64,000 nucleotides of DNA, from assembly GCA_963804055.1 (NCBI GenBank), contig CAWDOU010000012.1, forward strand, positions 115,506-179,505, written 5' to 3'. The notes under the pieces were generated by a model. That model made no database searches. It had not been told where the DNA came from and was given only the letters and a program-made list of their open reading frames with translations. This stretch comes from Bog-473 sp963804055. Its GTDB lineage: Bacteria; Actinomycetota; Acidimicrobiia; Acidimicrobiales; RAAP-2. Shown here piece after piece: positions 1 through 9,020 of this stretch; the first letter of the stretch is position 1, and every line of letters begins with the position of its first letter. The translations under genes were made by a program, and so were the position numbers.

Positions 1-1475
1 GCCAGGATCTCGTTGAAGATCTCCGTGTGGTACCAGGTGTCCGTCGCCGGGTCGATGATGCGGTTCGTCGTCACCGTCGAACCATCCGAGGCGTCCGTCG
101 TCTGGGGCTTGCAGAGGAACCCCACCTCGCTGACGTAGTTCAGCGTCGCCGGCGTGGCCACCTGCGAGGGGTGCGTCGTGTCCGTCCCGTTGGAGTAGAC
201 GTTGTAGACGAAGCGGTCGATGGGCCACTCGGTCCCGCTGGTGGCCAGGATGGTTGACGGGTTCAACGCGACGCCGTTGACCGAGCCCAGAGCGGTCTTG
301 TACCCCGGAGGCAGGGGAGCTCCACCGCAGTCGGCGTTCGTCTTGATGACGGGCGCCGGACCAGGCGACTTGTCGAAGTACTGCGTCTTCGACTTGACGC
401 CGGCGCACTGTGCGGAGTACTTGCCGTACGAGTAGAAGAAGATCCCGTTGTTCGCAGGGTTGACGTTGCTCCCGTCTTCGGAGGATGTAGCGCTAAGCAT
501 CGTCGCCGTCTGGTTCTCGAAAGAGTCGATCGGTCCGAGGCAGCCCGTGAGGGTCGTCGAAGCCGGGAAACTGGCCTTCGTGGCGGACGTGCCTGCAGTC
601 ACCGGGTCAACGCAGTTGACCGGGTTGGTCGCCGCCGTGGGGTCGAACGACGAGCCTCCACCGATGGTGTTGTCCAGGAAGGTCTGGAACGTGGACTGCG
701 TGCCGGACCCCTCTTGAGCCGAGAAGACAACAATCGGCGCGCTCTTGGAGGCGCCGACCTGGGCCCAGTCGTAAATCGTGCCCTGGTAGATGCCGGCCAG
801 CTGCGCCGGGCTGAGGGTGAGCACGTGCGCGGAAGGCGTCGTCGCCGCGGTCTTGGTGAAGTGGAACCACGAGACGCCGTCCTTCGCGTAGGACACGAAG
901 TTCAGGCCCTGCAGGTCACTGGACTTCGCGGCACGGGAGGAACGCGCATAGTTGACGGCAGCAACGTTCTGCGTGGTCAACGCGGTACCGGTGCCACCAG
1001 CCTGTGAGTTCTCCAGCGCTGCGATGCCGTTCGATGAACCCTCGGGAGGCTCGGAAAGCGCCACGTCGTTGAACGGGTTGTCCAGGTAGGAGTTGCTGTT
1101 GTCAATCTGGAGCAGGGTGGTGCCCGACGCTGGCGCGCCGGCGCCGGTGCCCGTGCTCGTCTCGCACGAGTAGTCCAACTGCTGCGACGTCTTGGAAGGC
1201 GCCCCAGGGACTGCGCTCGAGGTGATGCTGCAACCCGGCGTCTGGTTGAACAGGGTGTCGAAGCCCTGCATCATGTTGTAGGTCGTGGCCGAACCGGCTC
1301 CCTCAATGACGCTGTTCGCCGTGGGGGCGTTCGTCACGATCGTCTGGGCGCCCGAGGGCACCGCTCCGATCAGCGACAGGCCAAGGGCTCCAGCCACCGC
1401 CGCGCCGACGGTGACTGCCCGTCGAGCTGAGCTCCGAGCCAGGAGACCCCTGACCCGCTTCCTGTGTTCGTTCAT
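1..1475 (-). CDS. PstS-like secreted periplasmic-type binding protein (partial, C-terminus beyond left edge)
   Basis: The frame opens at ATG 1475 and is still open at base 1, giving about 491 residues. An AGGAGAGG Shine-Dalgarno stands just upstream. The N-terminus is basic (MNEHRKRVRGLL), followed by a hydrophobic Ala/Gly/Leu stretch to about residue 45 ending in PSGAQ, a Sec-type signal peptide without a lipobox. The mature part starts with a VIEGAGSATTYN segment, and EGSGTQSTF lies near residue 253; both resemble the anion-binding loops of PstS (phosphate ABC transporter binding protein) and related PBP-like proteins. No pst permease or ATPase is visible, so it could be a free-standing secreted binding protein. 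Family is fairly sure; ligand is inferred. Confidence 0.7.
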   Translation of the reverse strand, partial: MNEHRKRVRGLLARSSARRAVTVGAAVAGALGLSLIGAVPSGAQTIVTNAPTANSVIEGAGSATTYNMMQGFDTLFNQTPGCSITSSAVPGAPSKTSQQLDYSCETSTGTGAGAPASGTTLLQIDNSNSYLDNPFNDVALSEPPEGSSNGIAALENSQAGGTGTALTTQNVAAVNYARSSRAAKSSDLQGLNFVSYAKDGVSWFHFTKTAATTPSAHVLTLSPAQLAGIYQGTIYDWAQVGASKSAPIVVFSAQEGSGTQSTFQTFLDNTIGGGSSFDPTAATNPVNCVDPVTAGTSATKASFPASTTLTGCLGPIDSFENQTATMLSATSSEDGSNVNPANNGIFFYSYGKYSAQCAGVKSKTQYFDKSPGPAPVIKTNADCGGAPLPPGYKTALGSVNGVALNPSTILATSGTEWPIDRFVYNVYSNGTDTTHPSQVATPATLNYVSEVGFLCKPQTTDASDGSTVTTNRIIDPATDTWYHTEIFNEIL

Positions 1476-1864
1476 TTGTCTTGTCCTCTCCTCGACCACG
1501 GCCGAGTTCATTGGGGGGTGGGAACAGCGCCAAACAGACGAAGGCCCGGACAACCTCTTCACATGAGCGTTTCGCCGGAGGGGACGTTAGGGGTTGCAGG
1601 TAAACATTCTCTGACAACAATGCGGTGACAAATGAATTCTTGAGTGACCGTTCGGGGCGTTGATTTGCAGAAGGACGGCCAATCGCTCGCGCCCGGCGCG
1701 ACCCGTCTGTTCCCGTTCGCGATGAGAAGGTGGCCGTCACGTGACGGGATGGTTACCCGGCACTCACGCAATAGCGGCAGCGGTTCGGCCACCGGTATGT
1801 TTCGTTCCGGGTCGTCGCGGCGCGGGCGGCGTCGCGACCTCACAGGAGAGCTGGGACCGACAAA
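1476..1864. other. Divergent intergenic region, no gene seen
   Basis: This 389-base gap separates the divergent PstS-like gene (minus) and O-antigen-ligase-like gene (plus), so promoters for both should lie here. A relatively AT-rich patch at 1600-1650 is the likeliest promoter area. No convincing -35/-10 pair, tRNA, riboswitch or conserved ORF could be recognised. Confidence 0.4.
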
Positions 1865-3391
1865 GTGATTGCCCGACGCGTCCGAAGTGCCGCCGGCAGC
1901 GAGATGGTGCGCGTCCAGGCGACACCGCTTCCGCTGGTCGTTCAGGAAACCTGGGACATCCGCCTCTATCGTTGGTTCGGGAACTTGCTGGGATTCCTGG
2001 TACTGGCCTATCTCTTCCTCGATCGTGGCATCGCACACTTTCATCTGCCCAAGACCCCCTTCTTCATCGGTGAGCTGACGCTCGCATTCGGGCTGCTCGC
2101 CGTGCTGGTGGGGACGCAGTGGCTCCGTCGCTCTCTGTCGAACGATCTCCTGATGGCAACCCTGATCGCGTTCATGGCCTGGGGCGTGTTGCGGACCGTG
2201 CCCAATCTGCACGTCTTCGGTATTCAGGTCACGGTGCGAGACGCCGCCCTGTGGTACTACGCAGCGTTCGCCATTGCCTTCCTTGCGGCGACCACGGCCG
2301 TTCCGGGGCTCCTCCGCAAGATGGTCGATGGTTTCAAGGTCGCCGTGATCCCGCTCACGATCTGGTTGCCCGTGGCCCTCCTCCTCGAGCGTTCCGGGGT
2401 GCTCGGCCCCAGGTTCCGCTATTCCAGCGTTCCGCTGCTGTCGCACAAACCCGGCAACATCTGCTGCGCGGCGGTCATCTGCCTGGTGTTCCTGCTCCTG
2501 GTCAGCCCGTTCAGCTCGCCTCGACCAATGGCGGGGCGGATCATGCGCCTCGGCAACTACGGGTCGTCGTTCCGGAACCTGCTGATCGTCATCAATGTCT
2601 TCACCCTCCTGCTCGGGGCCACACAGACACGGGGCGGGGCGATCGCTGAACTGGTTGCGGTCGTCTTGATGTTCATCCTCATGGACCGGGGCCGACGCTC
2701 ACGGATCGCCATGTCGTTCGTGGCCGGCCTCGCCCTGGTCCTCGGGTTCGGACTCGTTACGGGTGCCAGCTATCACACCGAGAAGCGGACGATCTCCGTG
2801 TCCCAGCTCTTCGAAAACGCACAGAGCGTCGATGGAGGCACGGACCAGAATCCGCAGCTCTCGGGAAGCGTCAACTTCCGATTCGACCTGTGGGGCACGA
2901 TCCTCGCCAAGCAGGCTTCCACCTCCCATCTCGTGATCGGATTCGGCATGGGCCCGAATCTGGCCCGAACCGGCGGCCTCAACCCCCGCCCGAACCAGCC
3001 TGCGACGCTGCAGCTGCGCAGCGCACACAACTCGCTGCTCGACATCTTTGCCCGCCTCGGCATCATCGGCGCCGGACTCTTCACCCTCTTCTTCGTTGGT
3101 TGGTTCAGGCGGTTGAAGCGAGGGCACCGGCAATCGTCCGATGACGAGACCCGCGGGATGATCGGCGTGTGCATGTGCGGGACGCTCGCGATACTCATCA
3201 ACTGCTTCTTCGATCCGACGATCGAAGGGGCACAAGTTGCCGTCGTCATGTACCTGCTCGTGGGCATCGGCGTGGCACTTGTCCGCCACCCGCTCAATCC
3301 CTCACCGGCAGAAGATGCCGTCCCCTCGCAGAAGGCCGTTCTCCCCCCGGCCGCCCAACGCCCGCTCCGGCAGTCCCCCAGGGCCGTCTGA
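1865..3391 (+). CDS. O-antigen ligase / Wzy-type polysaccharide polymerase family membrane protein
   Basis: 508 residues with about ten to twelve hydrophobic segments spread from residue 38 to 475 and a hydrophilic Pro-rich tail. The large loop at about residues 300-390 ends in SAHNSLLD (H388, N389), matching the conserved loop His of the Wzy_C/O-antigen-ligase superfamily, and an Arg-rich TQTRGG motif lies near residue 258. These proteins polymerise or ligate lipid-linked glycans on the outer face of the membrane. The next gene downstream is a Wzz/Wzc-like protein, the usual partner. The GTG at 1865 has its AGGAG about 16 bases away, so an internal ATG at 1904 is an alternative start. Whether it is polymerase or ligase cannot be told from sequence. 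Confidence 0.75.
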   Translation: MIARRVRSAAGSEMVRVQATPLPLVVQETWDIRLYRWFGNLLGFLVLAYLFLDRGIAHFHLPKTPFFIGELTLAFGLLAVLVGTQWLRRSLSNDLLMATLIAFMAWGVLRTVPNLHVFGIQVTVRDAALWYYAAFAIAFLAATTAVPGLLRKMVDGFKVAVIPLTIWLPVALLLERSGVLGPRFRYSSVPLLSHKPGNICCAAVICLVFLLLVSPFSSPRPMAGRIMRLGNYGSSFRNLLIVINVFTLLLGATQTRGGAIAELVAVVLMFILMDRGRRSRIAMSFVAGLALVLGFGLVTGASYHTEKRTISVSQLFENAQSVDGGTDQNPQLSGSVNFRFDLWGTILAKQASTSHLVIGFGMGPNLARTGGLNPRPNQPATLQLRSAHNSLLDIFARLGIIGAGLFTLFFVGWFRRLKRGHRQSSDDETRGMIGVCMCGTLAILINCFFDPTIEGAQVAVVMYLLVGIGVALVRHPLNPSPAEDAVPSQKAVLPPAAQRPLRQSPRAV

Positions 3392-3532
3392 CCTCAGACA
3401 AGGAAAGCCCGCTCTCAGCTCACCTGGCGAGGCGGAGAGGTGATCCTCGTCGACGTCTTACAGGAGAGTGACAACGCGATGAACGCCCGGTGCTGCCCCT
3501 CCCACCCTCGGTAAACTGGGATCTTCCTGTGT

Positions 3533-3561
3533 TTGACAAGGGCGGGGCGGTCCGCCACACT
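3533..3561 (+). promoter_or_regulatory. Possible promoter for the Wzc-like gene
   Basis: A perfect TTGACA (3533-3538) is followed 17 bases later by a poor -10 (CACACT). The -10 is weak, so this is only a candidate; the spacing and its place 85 bases upstream of the next gene support it. Confidence 0.25.
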
Positions 3562-3645
3562 CCACCTGCACGGGGCATTTGTGGAGCGGCACAGGCCCGT
3601 TGTCGGAACGGGCCCACCCATCATCAAGACTGACGAGACCACACA

Positions 3646-5925
3646 TTGGCCACTAACGATCGCCTCATGATGGTCGGACCGACTGTCGTCGGATCAATAC
3701 GCCGGTTCCGCCGAGTCGTCATCTTTGCCCTCGTTCTCGGCTTGTTCGTCGGGTTCCTGTGGTGGGCTATCTCTCCTTCGGAATATGCAGGCAAAGCGGG
3801 CATCGTGATCACCCCGCTGCCGGCATCGCTGACCGTGGGACTCGGCACGGCGCACGTCAGCGTCGCGACGTTCAACGCGCAGCAGACCGCCATCCTGGAA
3901 TCCCCGGCCGTGGCGGACAGGGCGGCCAACAAGGTGAATGCGAAGTTCCCGGCGGCCCATCTCTCGGGCCAGCAGGTGCAAGACGCAACCTCGGTCAAGC
4001 TGCCGACACCGGGCACGGCCTCAGCTGGCTCGACCATCACGCACGTCACCGTGACCCTGCCCTCGTCGGTCTATGCCCCAGCAGCCGCCAATGCTGTCGT
4101 CGCTTCGTACCTCCAGGAGCTCGGCATTCAAGCGCAGGCACAAGCCCAACAGTCGCTCACGGCGATCAACCGTCAGATATCGGCGACCCAGGCGCAACTC
4201 AAGAGCATCCCCGCCCCGACGCCACCGACGTCGTCAACGACGACGACCACGATTCCGGCAACCGTGACGCACCACCCTGTGTCCACGACGACACGCCCGC
4301 CGCATGCCACAACCACACGACCTCCCAATACCACGACGACGAGACCACCTCGCTCGACCACGACGCGGCCGACGACCACCACGGTGCCTCCTTCGACCAC
4401 ATCTTCGTCATCACAGGCAAGCCTGCGGCAGCCATCAATACAGCTCACTGCGTTCCACGCGGACACGGCGACGACCGCGGCGTCGACAACAACCACGACG
4501 ACGACCGCGCCGCCGTCATCGTCGTCTTCGTCGAGCGACTCGAGTGACTCCTCCTCGAACTCGACGAACGCCGCGAACCGGGCTGCGCTCTTGTCGACGC
4601 TGGCGAACCTGAACCGCGCCCACGCGCAGATCAAGGTGAATCAGGAAGTCGACCTGGTCTATTTGGCCAACCTGCCGAACACGTCGAACGTCACGCCAGC
4701 CATGGCGCCCGGAACAGCGGTCAATGGGAACCTCCTTCGGACCCTGGTCATCTTCGGCGGTGTCGCGTTCCTGATCGGCGCGGTTGCGGCCTTCATTTTG
4801 GCCAGTACCCGGCGTCGATTCGAGAAGGCGGAGGATCCGGCAGCCCTGTACGGCGCGCCGCTGATCACCACGATCCCCGTGTTCGAGACGTCCGTCTGGA
4901 GCCCGCTCACGCTGCCGGTCATCACGAATCCGTTCGACGAAGCCGCCGAGGCGTTCCGGACCCTTGCGACCGTCCTGCGGGCCAGGCGCGGCGAGTCGGA
5001 CACCCTCCTCGTCGCATTCAGCGGTGCCGATCTGCGGGCCGGGACAACGACCACCGTCGCCAACACGGGATTGGCCTTGGCCGAAATGGGAGAGCGCGTG
5101 CTCGTCATTGACGCCGACCCCCTCGGGCGAGGTCTGACGAACCTCCTCGTGGAGCAGTCGTCCGACCTCGGCGTCCCACCAATGGGTCTCTCGGAGCTGC
5201 TCATCGGGCGGAGCTTGAACGAGACGCTGCTCCCAGCGGTGGGACATACCGGCCTCATGATCGTCCCGTGCGGTCAGGACACCGAGATGGCGGTGCGGCG
5301 GTGGCGGTCAGGAACGCTGCGAAGGGCCCTCGAAGACCTCAGCGAGCGCTTCGACGTGATCCTCATCGACACGCCACCAATGGGAACGTCCTCCTTCAGC
5401 GTCGACTTCGTCTCCATTGCGGAGCATCTGGTCATGGTCGTTCCGCATCTGGACGCGATCGAGCTCCATGATGTCGTCGCCCATCGGCTGCCCATCGTCA
5501 ACATCGAACTCATGGGGTACGTCTACAACGGCACTCCGGCCGACATTCGCTTTGCGCCCTACTTCCCGATCCTCCGAGACGGCTCGGTGACGGGTGCTCT
5601 GCCTGACGGCGCCGCACATCTCCCTTCGGCCGTCTACTCGACCGCCGGCGCATCGACCGTTCGTCCCATTGCGAGCTCCGTCTCGGTCGAGGACCGACCC
5701 GCTCCCTCGGGCGGCGAAGCCGCATACGACGCAGGGGAGTCCGGGGGCCGGGACGACGTGACAGGCCGGACACCGACCGTGATCCCGCAGGACGACGTGA
5801 CGAGCCAGACACCGACCGTGATCCCGCAGGACGACGTGACGAGCCAGACGCCGGCGGTGATCCCGCGGGACGACGACACAGCCGTCGTCCAGATCGTGAA
5901 GAACCAGAGCTCCGCCCGAGACTGA
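3646..5925 (+). CDS. Wzz/Wzc-like polysaccharide co-polymerase with CpsD-type P-loop domain lacking the Walker A lysine
   Basis: 759 residues. A first membrane segment lies at about 24-43 and a second at about 366-388, bracketing an extracytoplasmic Wzz-like domain; the cytoplasmic half is a BY-kinase/CpsD-type P-loop ATPase. Such proteins control capsule or exopolysaccharide chain length and export. Walker A' (VLVIDADPLG, about 485) and Walker B (VILIDTPPMG, about 572) are intact, but Walker A reads LRAGTTTTVAN, with Thr467 where the invariant Lys should be. Between about 185 and 305 the outer domain has a Thr/Ser/Pro-rich insert with repeated TTTRPP. The tail holds three 13-residue repeats and no tyrosine cluster. 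TTG 3646 has no clear ribosome site; ATG 3667 or 3670 is possible. Confidence 0.8.
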   Translation: MATNDRLMMVGPTVVGSIRRFRRVVIFALVLGLFVGFLWWAISPSEYAGKAGIVITPLPASLTVGLGTAHVSVATFNAQQTAILESPAVADRAANKVNAKFPAAHLSGQQVQDATSVKLPTPGTASAGSTITHVTVTLPSSVYAPAAANAVVASYLQELGIQAQAQAQQSLTAINRQISATQAQLKSIPAPTPPTSSTTTTTIPATVTHHPVSTTTRPPHATTTRPPNTTTTRPPRSTTTRPTTTTVPPSTTSSSSQASLRQPSIQLTAFHADTATTAASTTTTTTTAPPSSSSSSSDSSDSSSNSTNAANRAALLSTLANLNRAHAQIKVNQEVDLVYLANLPNTSNVTPAMAPGTAVNGNLLRTLVIFGGVAFLIGAVAAFILASTRRRFEKAEDPAALYGAPLITTIPVFETSVWSPLTLPVITNPFDEAAEAFRTLATVLRARRGESDTLLVAFSGADLRAGTTTTVANTGLALAEMGERVLVIDADPLGRGLTNLLVEQSSDLGVPPMGLSELLIGRSLNETLLPAVGHTGLMIVPCGQDTEMAVRRWRSGTLRRALEDLSERFDVILIDTPPMGTSSFSVDFVSIAEHLVMVVPHLDAIELHDVVAHRLPIVNIELMGYVYNGTPADIRFAPYFPILRDGSVTGALPDGAAHLPSAVYSTAGASTVRPIASSVSVEDRPAPSGGEAAYDAGESGGRDDVTGRTPTVIPQDDVTSQTPTVIPQDDVTSQTPAVIPRDDDTAVVQIVKNQSSARD
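5752..5868 (+). repeat. Three tandem 39-bp in-frame repeats in the Wzc-like gene
   Basis: Copies begin at 5752, 5791 and 5830 and encode DDVTSQTPTVIPQ-type units (first copy TGR, last copy PAVIPR). A fourth partial DDD follows. Being 39 bp long, gain or loss of units keeps the frame, so the tail length can vary. Confidence 0.9.
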
Positions 5926-5930
5926 CGCAC

Positions 5931-5947
5931 GACAGCCCCAAGCTGTC
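5931..5947 (+). terminator. Possible terminator hairpin
   Basis: GACAGC (5931-5936) and GCTGTC (5942-5947) form a perfect 6-bp stem with a 5-base loop six bases after the stop of the Wzc-like gene. There is no T-run, so termination activity is uncertain; the place between convergent genes fits. Confidence 0.35.
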
Positions 5948-6043
5948 ACGCTCGCTTCATCGGCCATTCACGACCGTGTCACCCGCGCTACGAAGATTTC
6001 ACTCCGCTGCATGTGACTTCGAGGTGCTGGTCGACTAAACCCC

Positions 6044-7423
6044 TCAGGTGTGCCGGGCCACGTGGTGATATGCGCGCGAGATCACGCTCATGGCCGGAGA
6101 ATCGCGTGCGAAACGATCCTGCACCGTCACCTTGGCGCGCCGTTCCACCGCGTGCCGCAGATAGCGCATGTGACCCAAACGTCGGCGGTACTCCGCGAAG
6201 TAACGGTCGAGCTCGTCTCCGGTTCGGGCCCGCCCATTGTCCGCATACTTGGCGACATACGGGGTGACATCGCGGGCCAGCTTGGATTCCGGCCAGTCGC
6301 CGTGGAGCGTCGTGCGCATGAAGTTGCCGATCAGAAGATCGTCGAAGATCTCCCACTCAACCGCCTTCAGGAGCGAATTCCTCGGAACATGAAAGGTGAT
6401 TCCCCGGTCCGCCGGGCCTCCGAAGGGGATCTCGAGGTCACGCATTCCGACGCGGACGTTGACGAAGCCCAGGTACCCGTGCAGATGGGAGATCGACGTG
6501 AAGTAGCGGGCGATGTCTGCGCGTTCTTGTTGGCTCAGCTCATCACTCCAGACGTCGCCGAATTCCTCGGGCTCGTAGGCGCTCGACGGTGCCGTGGCCG
6601 GATTGATCTCCTCCGCGACATCCCTGTTGCAGTCATACCGCAGGAAGGCTGGCAGAATCTCCGAATGAGCGGACGAATAGCCCCTGGCGATGTCTGCCAG
6701 AGAGGTGGTGGCTTCATTGGCCCAGATGCTGTCGCTCCGCTGATAGCGGTGGAACGAGCTGAAGGGGATGAAATAGCGGCATCCGAAGGCGTCCGTCATC
6801 CGCGCCGCCTGGGCACCGACGTCGTAGCCCGCGTCCTTTCGCAGCTCCGGCCCGCTCCGGATCCTCACGCCGCTTTCGTCCACGAAGTTGATCATGTCGG
6901 CGTCCCCGTAGCCCGTCAGCCTCAGCGCGAACGACGTCTCGAACGCACGGACGATTCCCCTGATCAGACTTCCCCACCCCTTCTCCGTGCTGTCGTTGAG
7001 GTTGACGACGAGCCGGCCACCGACGTCGACCAGAAGGATGCTGTCCTGGTTGTAGTCGGCCAGGCACAACACGCGTACACGATCGCTCAGACGGAACCAC
7101 ACGTTGTCCTTGAGGACGGTGACGGAAAAGCCCCCGCGCCGCAGATCCGACGCGATGCGGCTCCCGACGTGGTCCGCCAGCAGGATTCGCCGGTCCCGAA
7201 AGGACGGGAGGGAGTCCGGGTTCAGGTGATCCGGGTGTCCGTGCGAGAACCAGATCCACGGAGCGGATGCGATCGAGGCAGCCTGCTCGGGCGGGATCTG
7301 GTGACTCATGCCCCAACTGCCGAAGTAGGCGGGCCCACAGAGCCACGGGTCGGTGGCGAGGATCGGGATCTTGTCGTGCACAATGAGCGTCGCGTTCCCC
7401 ACCGTCTCGAAGCCGAGCTCCAC
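6044..7423 (-). CDS. Metallo-beta-lactamase-fold hydrolase of unknown substrate
   Basis: 459 residues from GTG 7423. The metal-binding signature HGHPDH is at 61-66 inside FSHGHPDHLNP, preceded by ATDPWLCG, a pattern seen in UlaG/CMP-Neu5Ac-hydroxylase-like members of the fold where an early Asp precedes the HxHxDH. A second conserved block is DYNQDSILLVDVGG near 145. The C-terminal 200 residues are not recognised and may be a separate helical domain. It faces the Wzc-like gene convergently and the propeller gene divergently. Its place among surface-polysaccharide genes suggests, but does not prove, a sugar or lipid-linked substrate. No signal peptide is visible, so it is probably cytoplasmic. 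Confidence 0.65.
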   Translation of the reverse strand: MELGFETVGNATLIVHDKIPILATDPWLCGPAYFGSWGMSHQIPPEQAASIASAPWIWFSHGHPDHLNPDSLPSFRDRRILLADHVGSRIASDLRRGGFSVTVLKDNVWFRLSDRVRVLCLADYNQDSILLVDVGGRLVVNLNDSTEKGWGSLIRGIVRAFETSFALRLTGYGDADMINFVDESGVRIRSGPELRKDAGYDVGAQAARMTDAFGCRYFIPFSSFHRYQRSDSIWANEATTSLADIARGYSSAHSEILPAFLRYDCNRDVAEEINPATAPSSAYEPEEFGDVWSDELSQQERADIARYFTSISHLHGYLGFVNVRVGMRDLEIPFGGPADRGITFHVPRNSLLKAVEWEIFDDLLIGNFMRTTLHGDWPESKLARDVTPYVAKYADNGRARTGDELDRYFAEYRRRLGHMRYLRHAVERRAKVTVQDRFARDSPAMSVISRAYHHVARHT

Positions 7424-7511
7424 GGGCAGACTCTAGCGACGACGGGAGACACACCTCGCGGCGCCACGTGTCACCGGGGAGCACCGCGCGTCCGCCGAGT
7501 GACGGTGACCG

Positions 7512-9020
7512 GTGGCTGACGTCCGGAAGAAGGGCTGGCATCCCGATCCGTATGGGAAGCACCACGAGCGCTACTACTTCGCCGACGACGAGCCGGGGCG
7601 ATTGGTCCGCGACCAGTTCCTCCAGGAGTCGTTCGACGACATCCCGGGCGACCAACTCCACATCACGCAACCCGATCCGATGATGTTCGGGGTGCTGCCG
7701 GTACAGGAGCCCGTCGCGCCCCTGCTTGCGGAACAGCAGCAACCAGGCCTCAGGCAGGGCGGCGAAGGTGAGGACGACATCGACCTCGCTGCAATCCCGC
7801 CCTCCCACGACGAGTGGATCGATCCGCCGTCCAAGGGCTGGATCCATGCGTATCACGACCTGAAGATGCCTTCGCGACGTGTCCTTGCCACCGCCGGCCT
7901 CGGCATGGCCGCCGTCATCCTGGTCATCGCTCTCGTGGTCACCCTCGGATCGAGCTCCTCGGGGGGCGGGGGCTCTCAGCACGGAGTACGCGCCCTGAGC
8001 CAGCGGTCGTCGGACACCCTGCCGGCCGCCGCCGGCAATTCGTCCGCCACACCCTCAACCGCGGTGCAGACCGCGTGGGAGGTCACGAGCACGTACGCGG
8101 CGCCCACCGCCGAATTGAACGGCGTGTCCTGCCCGACCGATGCCGTCTGCCTGGCGACCGGCCAATCCCAAGCCCGGACCGGCTTCATGCTGCGCTCCGG
8201 GGACGGAGGGTCCAGCTGGACGCAGTCACCGCTGCCAACCGGTACCGGAGCGCTCGATTCCATCTCGTGCCCCGTCGTCGCGGTCTGCGTCGCGGTCGGC
8301 GGCACCACTGCCGTGTCGACGACCAGTTCCGGGCTGCAGTGGGACGCCGTCCATGTCGGGAGCGGATCCTTGACCACGGTGACCTGCACCTCGACGTCCG
8401 CCTGCATTGCCGGAGGATCCACGCCGAGCAAGTCGGGGTGCGCGGACGGGGCGGTCTACCTCACGGCGGACGGCGGGCAACAGTGGAAGCCGTGGCCGCT
8501 GCACTGCTTCACACCCACGGCGGTGGCGTGCCCGTCGAGCACCCGCTGCGAGGCCGTCGGCTTCACCTCTGACGGGACCCATGAATTCGGCGAGATCCAG
8601 ACGTCACACGACGGGGGCTCGCACTGGCAACTCCAGATGAAGCTGTCCGATGCGGGTTCGGCCATGGCGGGGGTCACGTGCCAATCGACCTCGGTGTGCG
8701 AGGCGGTTGGCGCCTCGGGCAGTCAGCCCATCCTGGGGACACTGAACGGCGGCGCGACGTGGAGCCCGCAGCAGCTACCCGGCGACGCCGGCACCGTCCG
8801 GCTCGCCGCCGTGGGGTGCGGATCCCTGCTCGTCTGCCAAGCGGTCGGGGCAGGGGGGCAATTTTCCACGAAGGACGGCGGCCACACATGGTCCCGACAG
8901 GCTGCGCCGGCCACGTTCGGCGCGCTCAAGGCGATCTCGTGCCCCGGGGCCGACCTGTGCGCCGCCGTCGCCTCCTCCACCGGGAACACCGGAAGCGCGA
9001 CGCTGAAGCTCCCGCTTTGA
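7512..9020 (+). CDS. Membrane-anchored seven-repeat beta-propeller protein with N-terminal DUF2510-like motif
   Basis: 502 residues from GTG 7512. The N-terminus GWHPDPYGKHHERYYF resembles DUF2510 (GWYPDP..). A single membrane segment lies at about 124-145, followed by a Ser/Gly linker. The exported part contains seven repeats of about 42 residues, each with a Cys pair in a pattern like SCPTDAVCLATG and then an SxDGGxSW turn, i.e. BNR/YCF48-type blades. Seven units would close a seven-bladed propeller, with a disulfide likely in each blade. The next gene starts inside its stop codon (4-base overlap), so the two are co-transcribed. Function is unknown; a surface-exposed binding role is inferred. 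Confidence 0.75.
   Translation: MADVRKKGWHPDPYGKHHERYYFADDEPGRLVRDQFLQESFDDIPGDQLHITQPDPMMFGVLPVQEPVAPLLAEQQQPGLRQGGEGEDDIDLAAIPPSHDEWIDPPSKGWIHAYHDLKMPSRRVLATAGLGMAAVILVIALVVTLGSSSSGGGGSQHGVRALSQRSSDTLPAAAGNSSATPSTAVQTAWEVTSTYAAPTAELNGVSCPTDAVCLATGQSQARTGFMLRSGDGGSSWTQSPLPTGTGALDSISCPVVAVCVAVGGTTAVSTTSSGLQWDAVHVGSGSLTTVTCTSTSACIAGGSTPSKSGCADGAVYLTADGGQQWKPWPLHCFTPTAVACPSSTRCEAVGFTSDGTHEFGEIQTSHDGGSHWQLQMKLSDAGSAMAGVTCQSTSVCEAVGASGSQPILGTLNGGATWSPQQLPGDAGTVRLAAVGCGSLLVCQAVGAGGQFSTKDGGHTWSRQAAPATFGALKAISCPGADLCAAVASSTGNTGSATLKLPL

Noticed and set aside
6050..7519. 489-codon plus-strand frame opposite the MBL-fold gene
   Set aside because: No family pattern; the minus strand has HGHPDH and a coherent fold.
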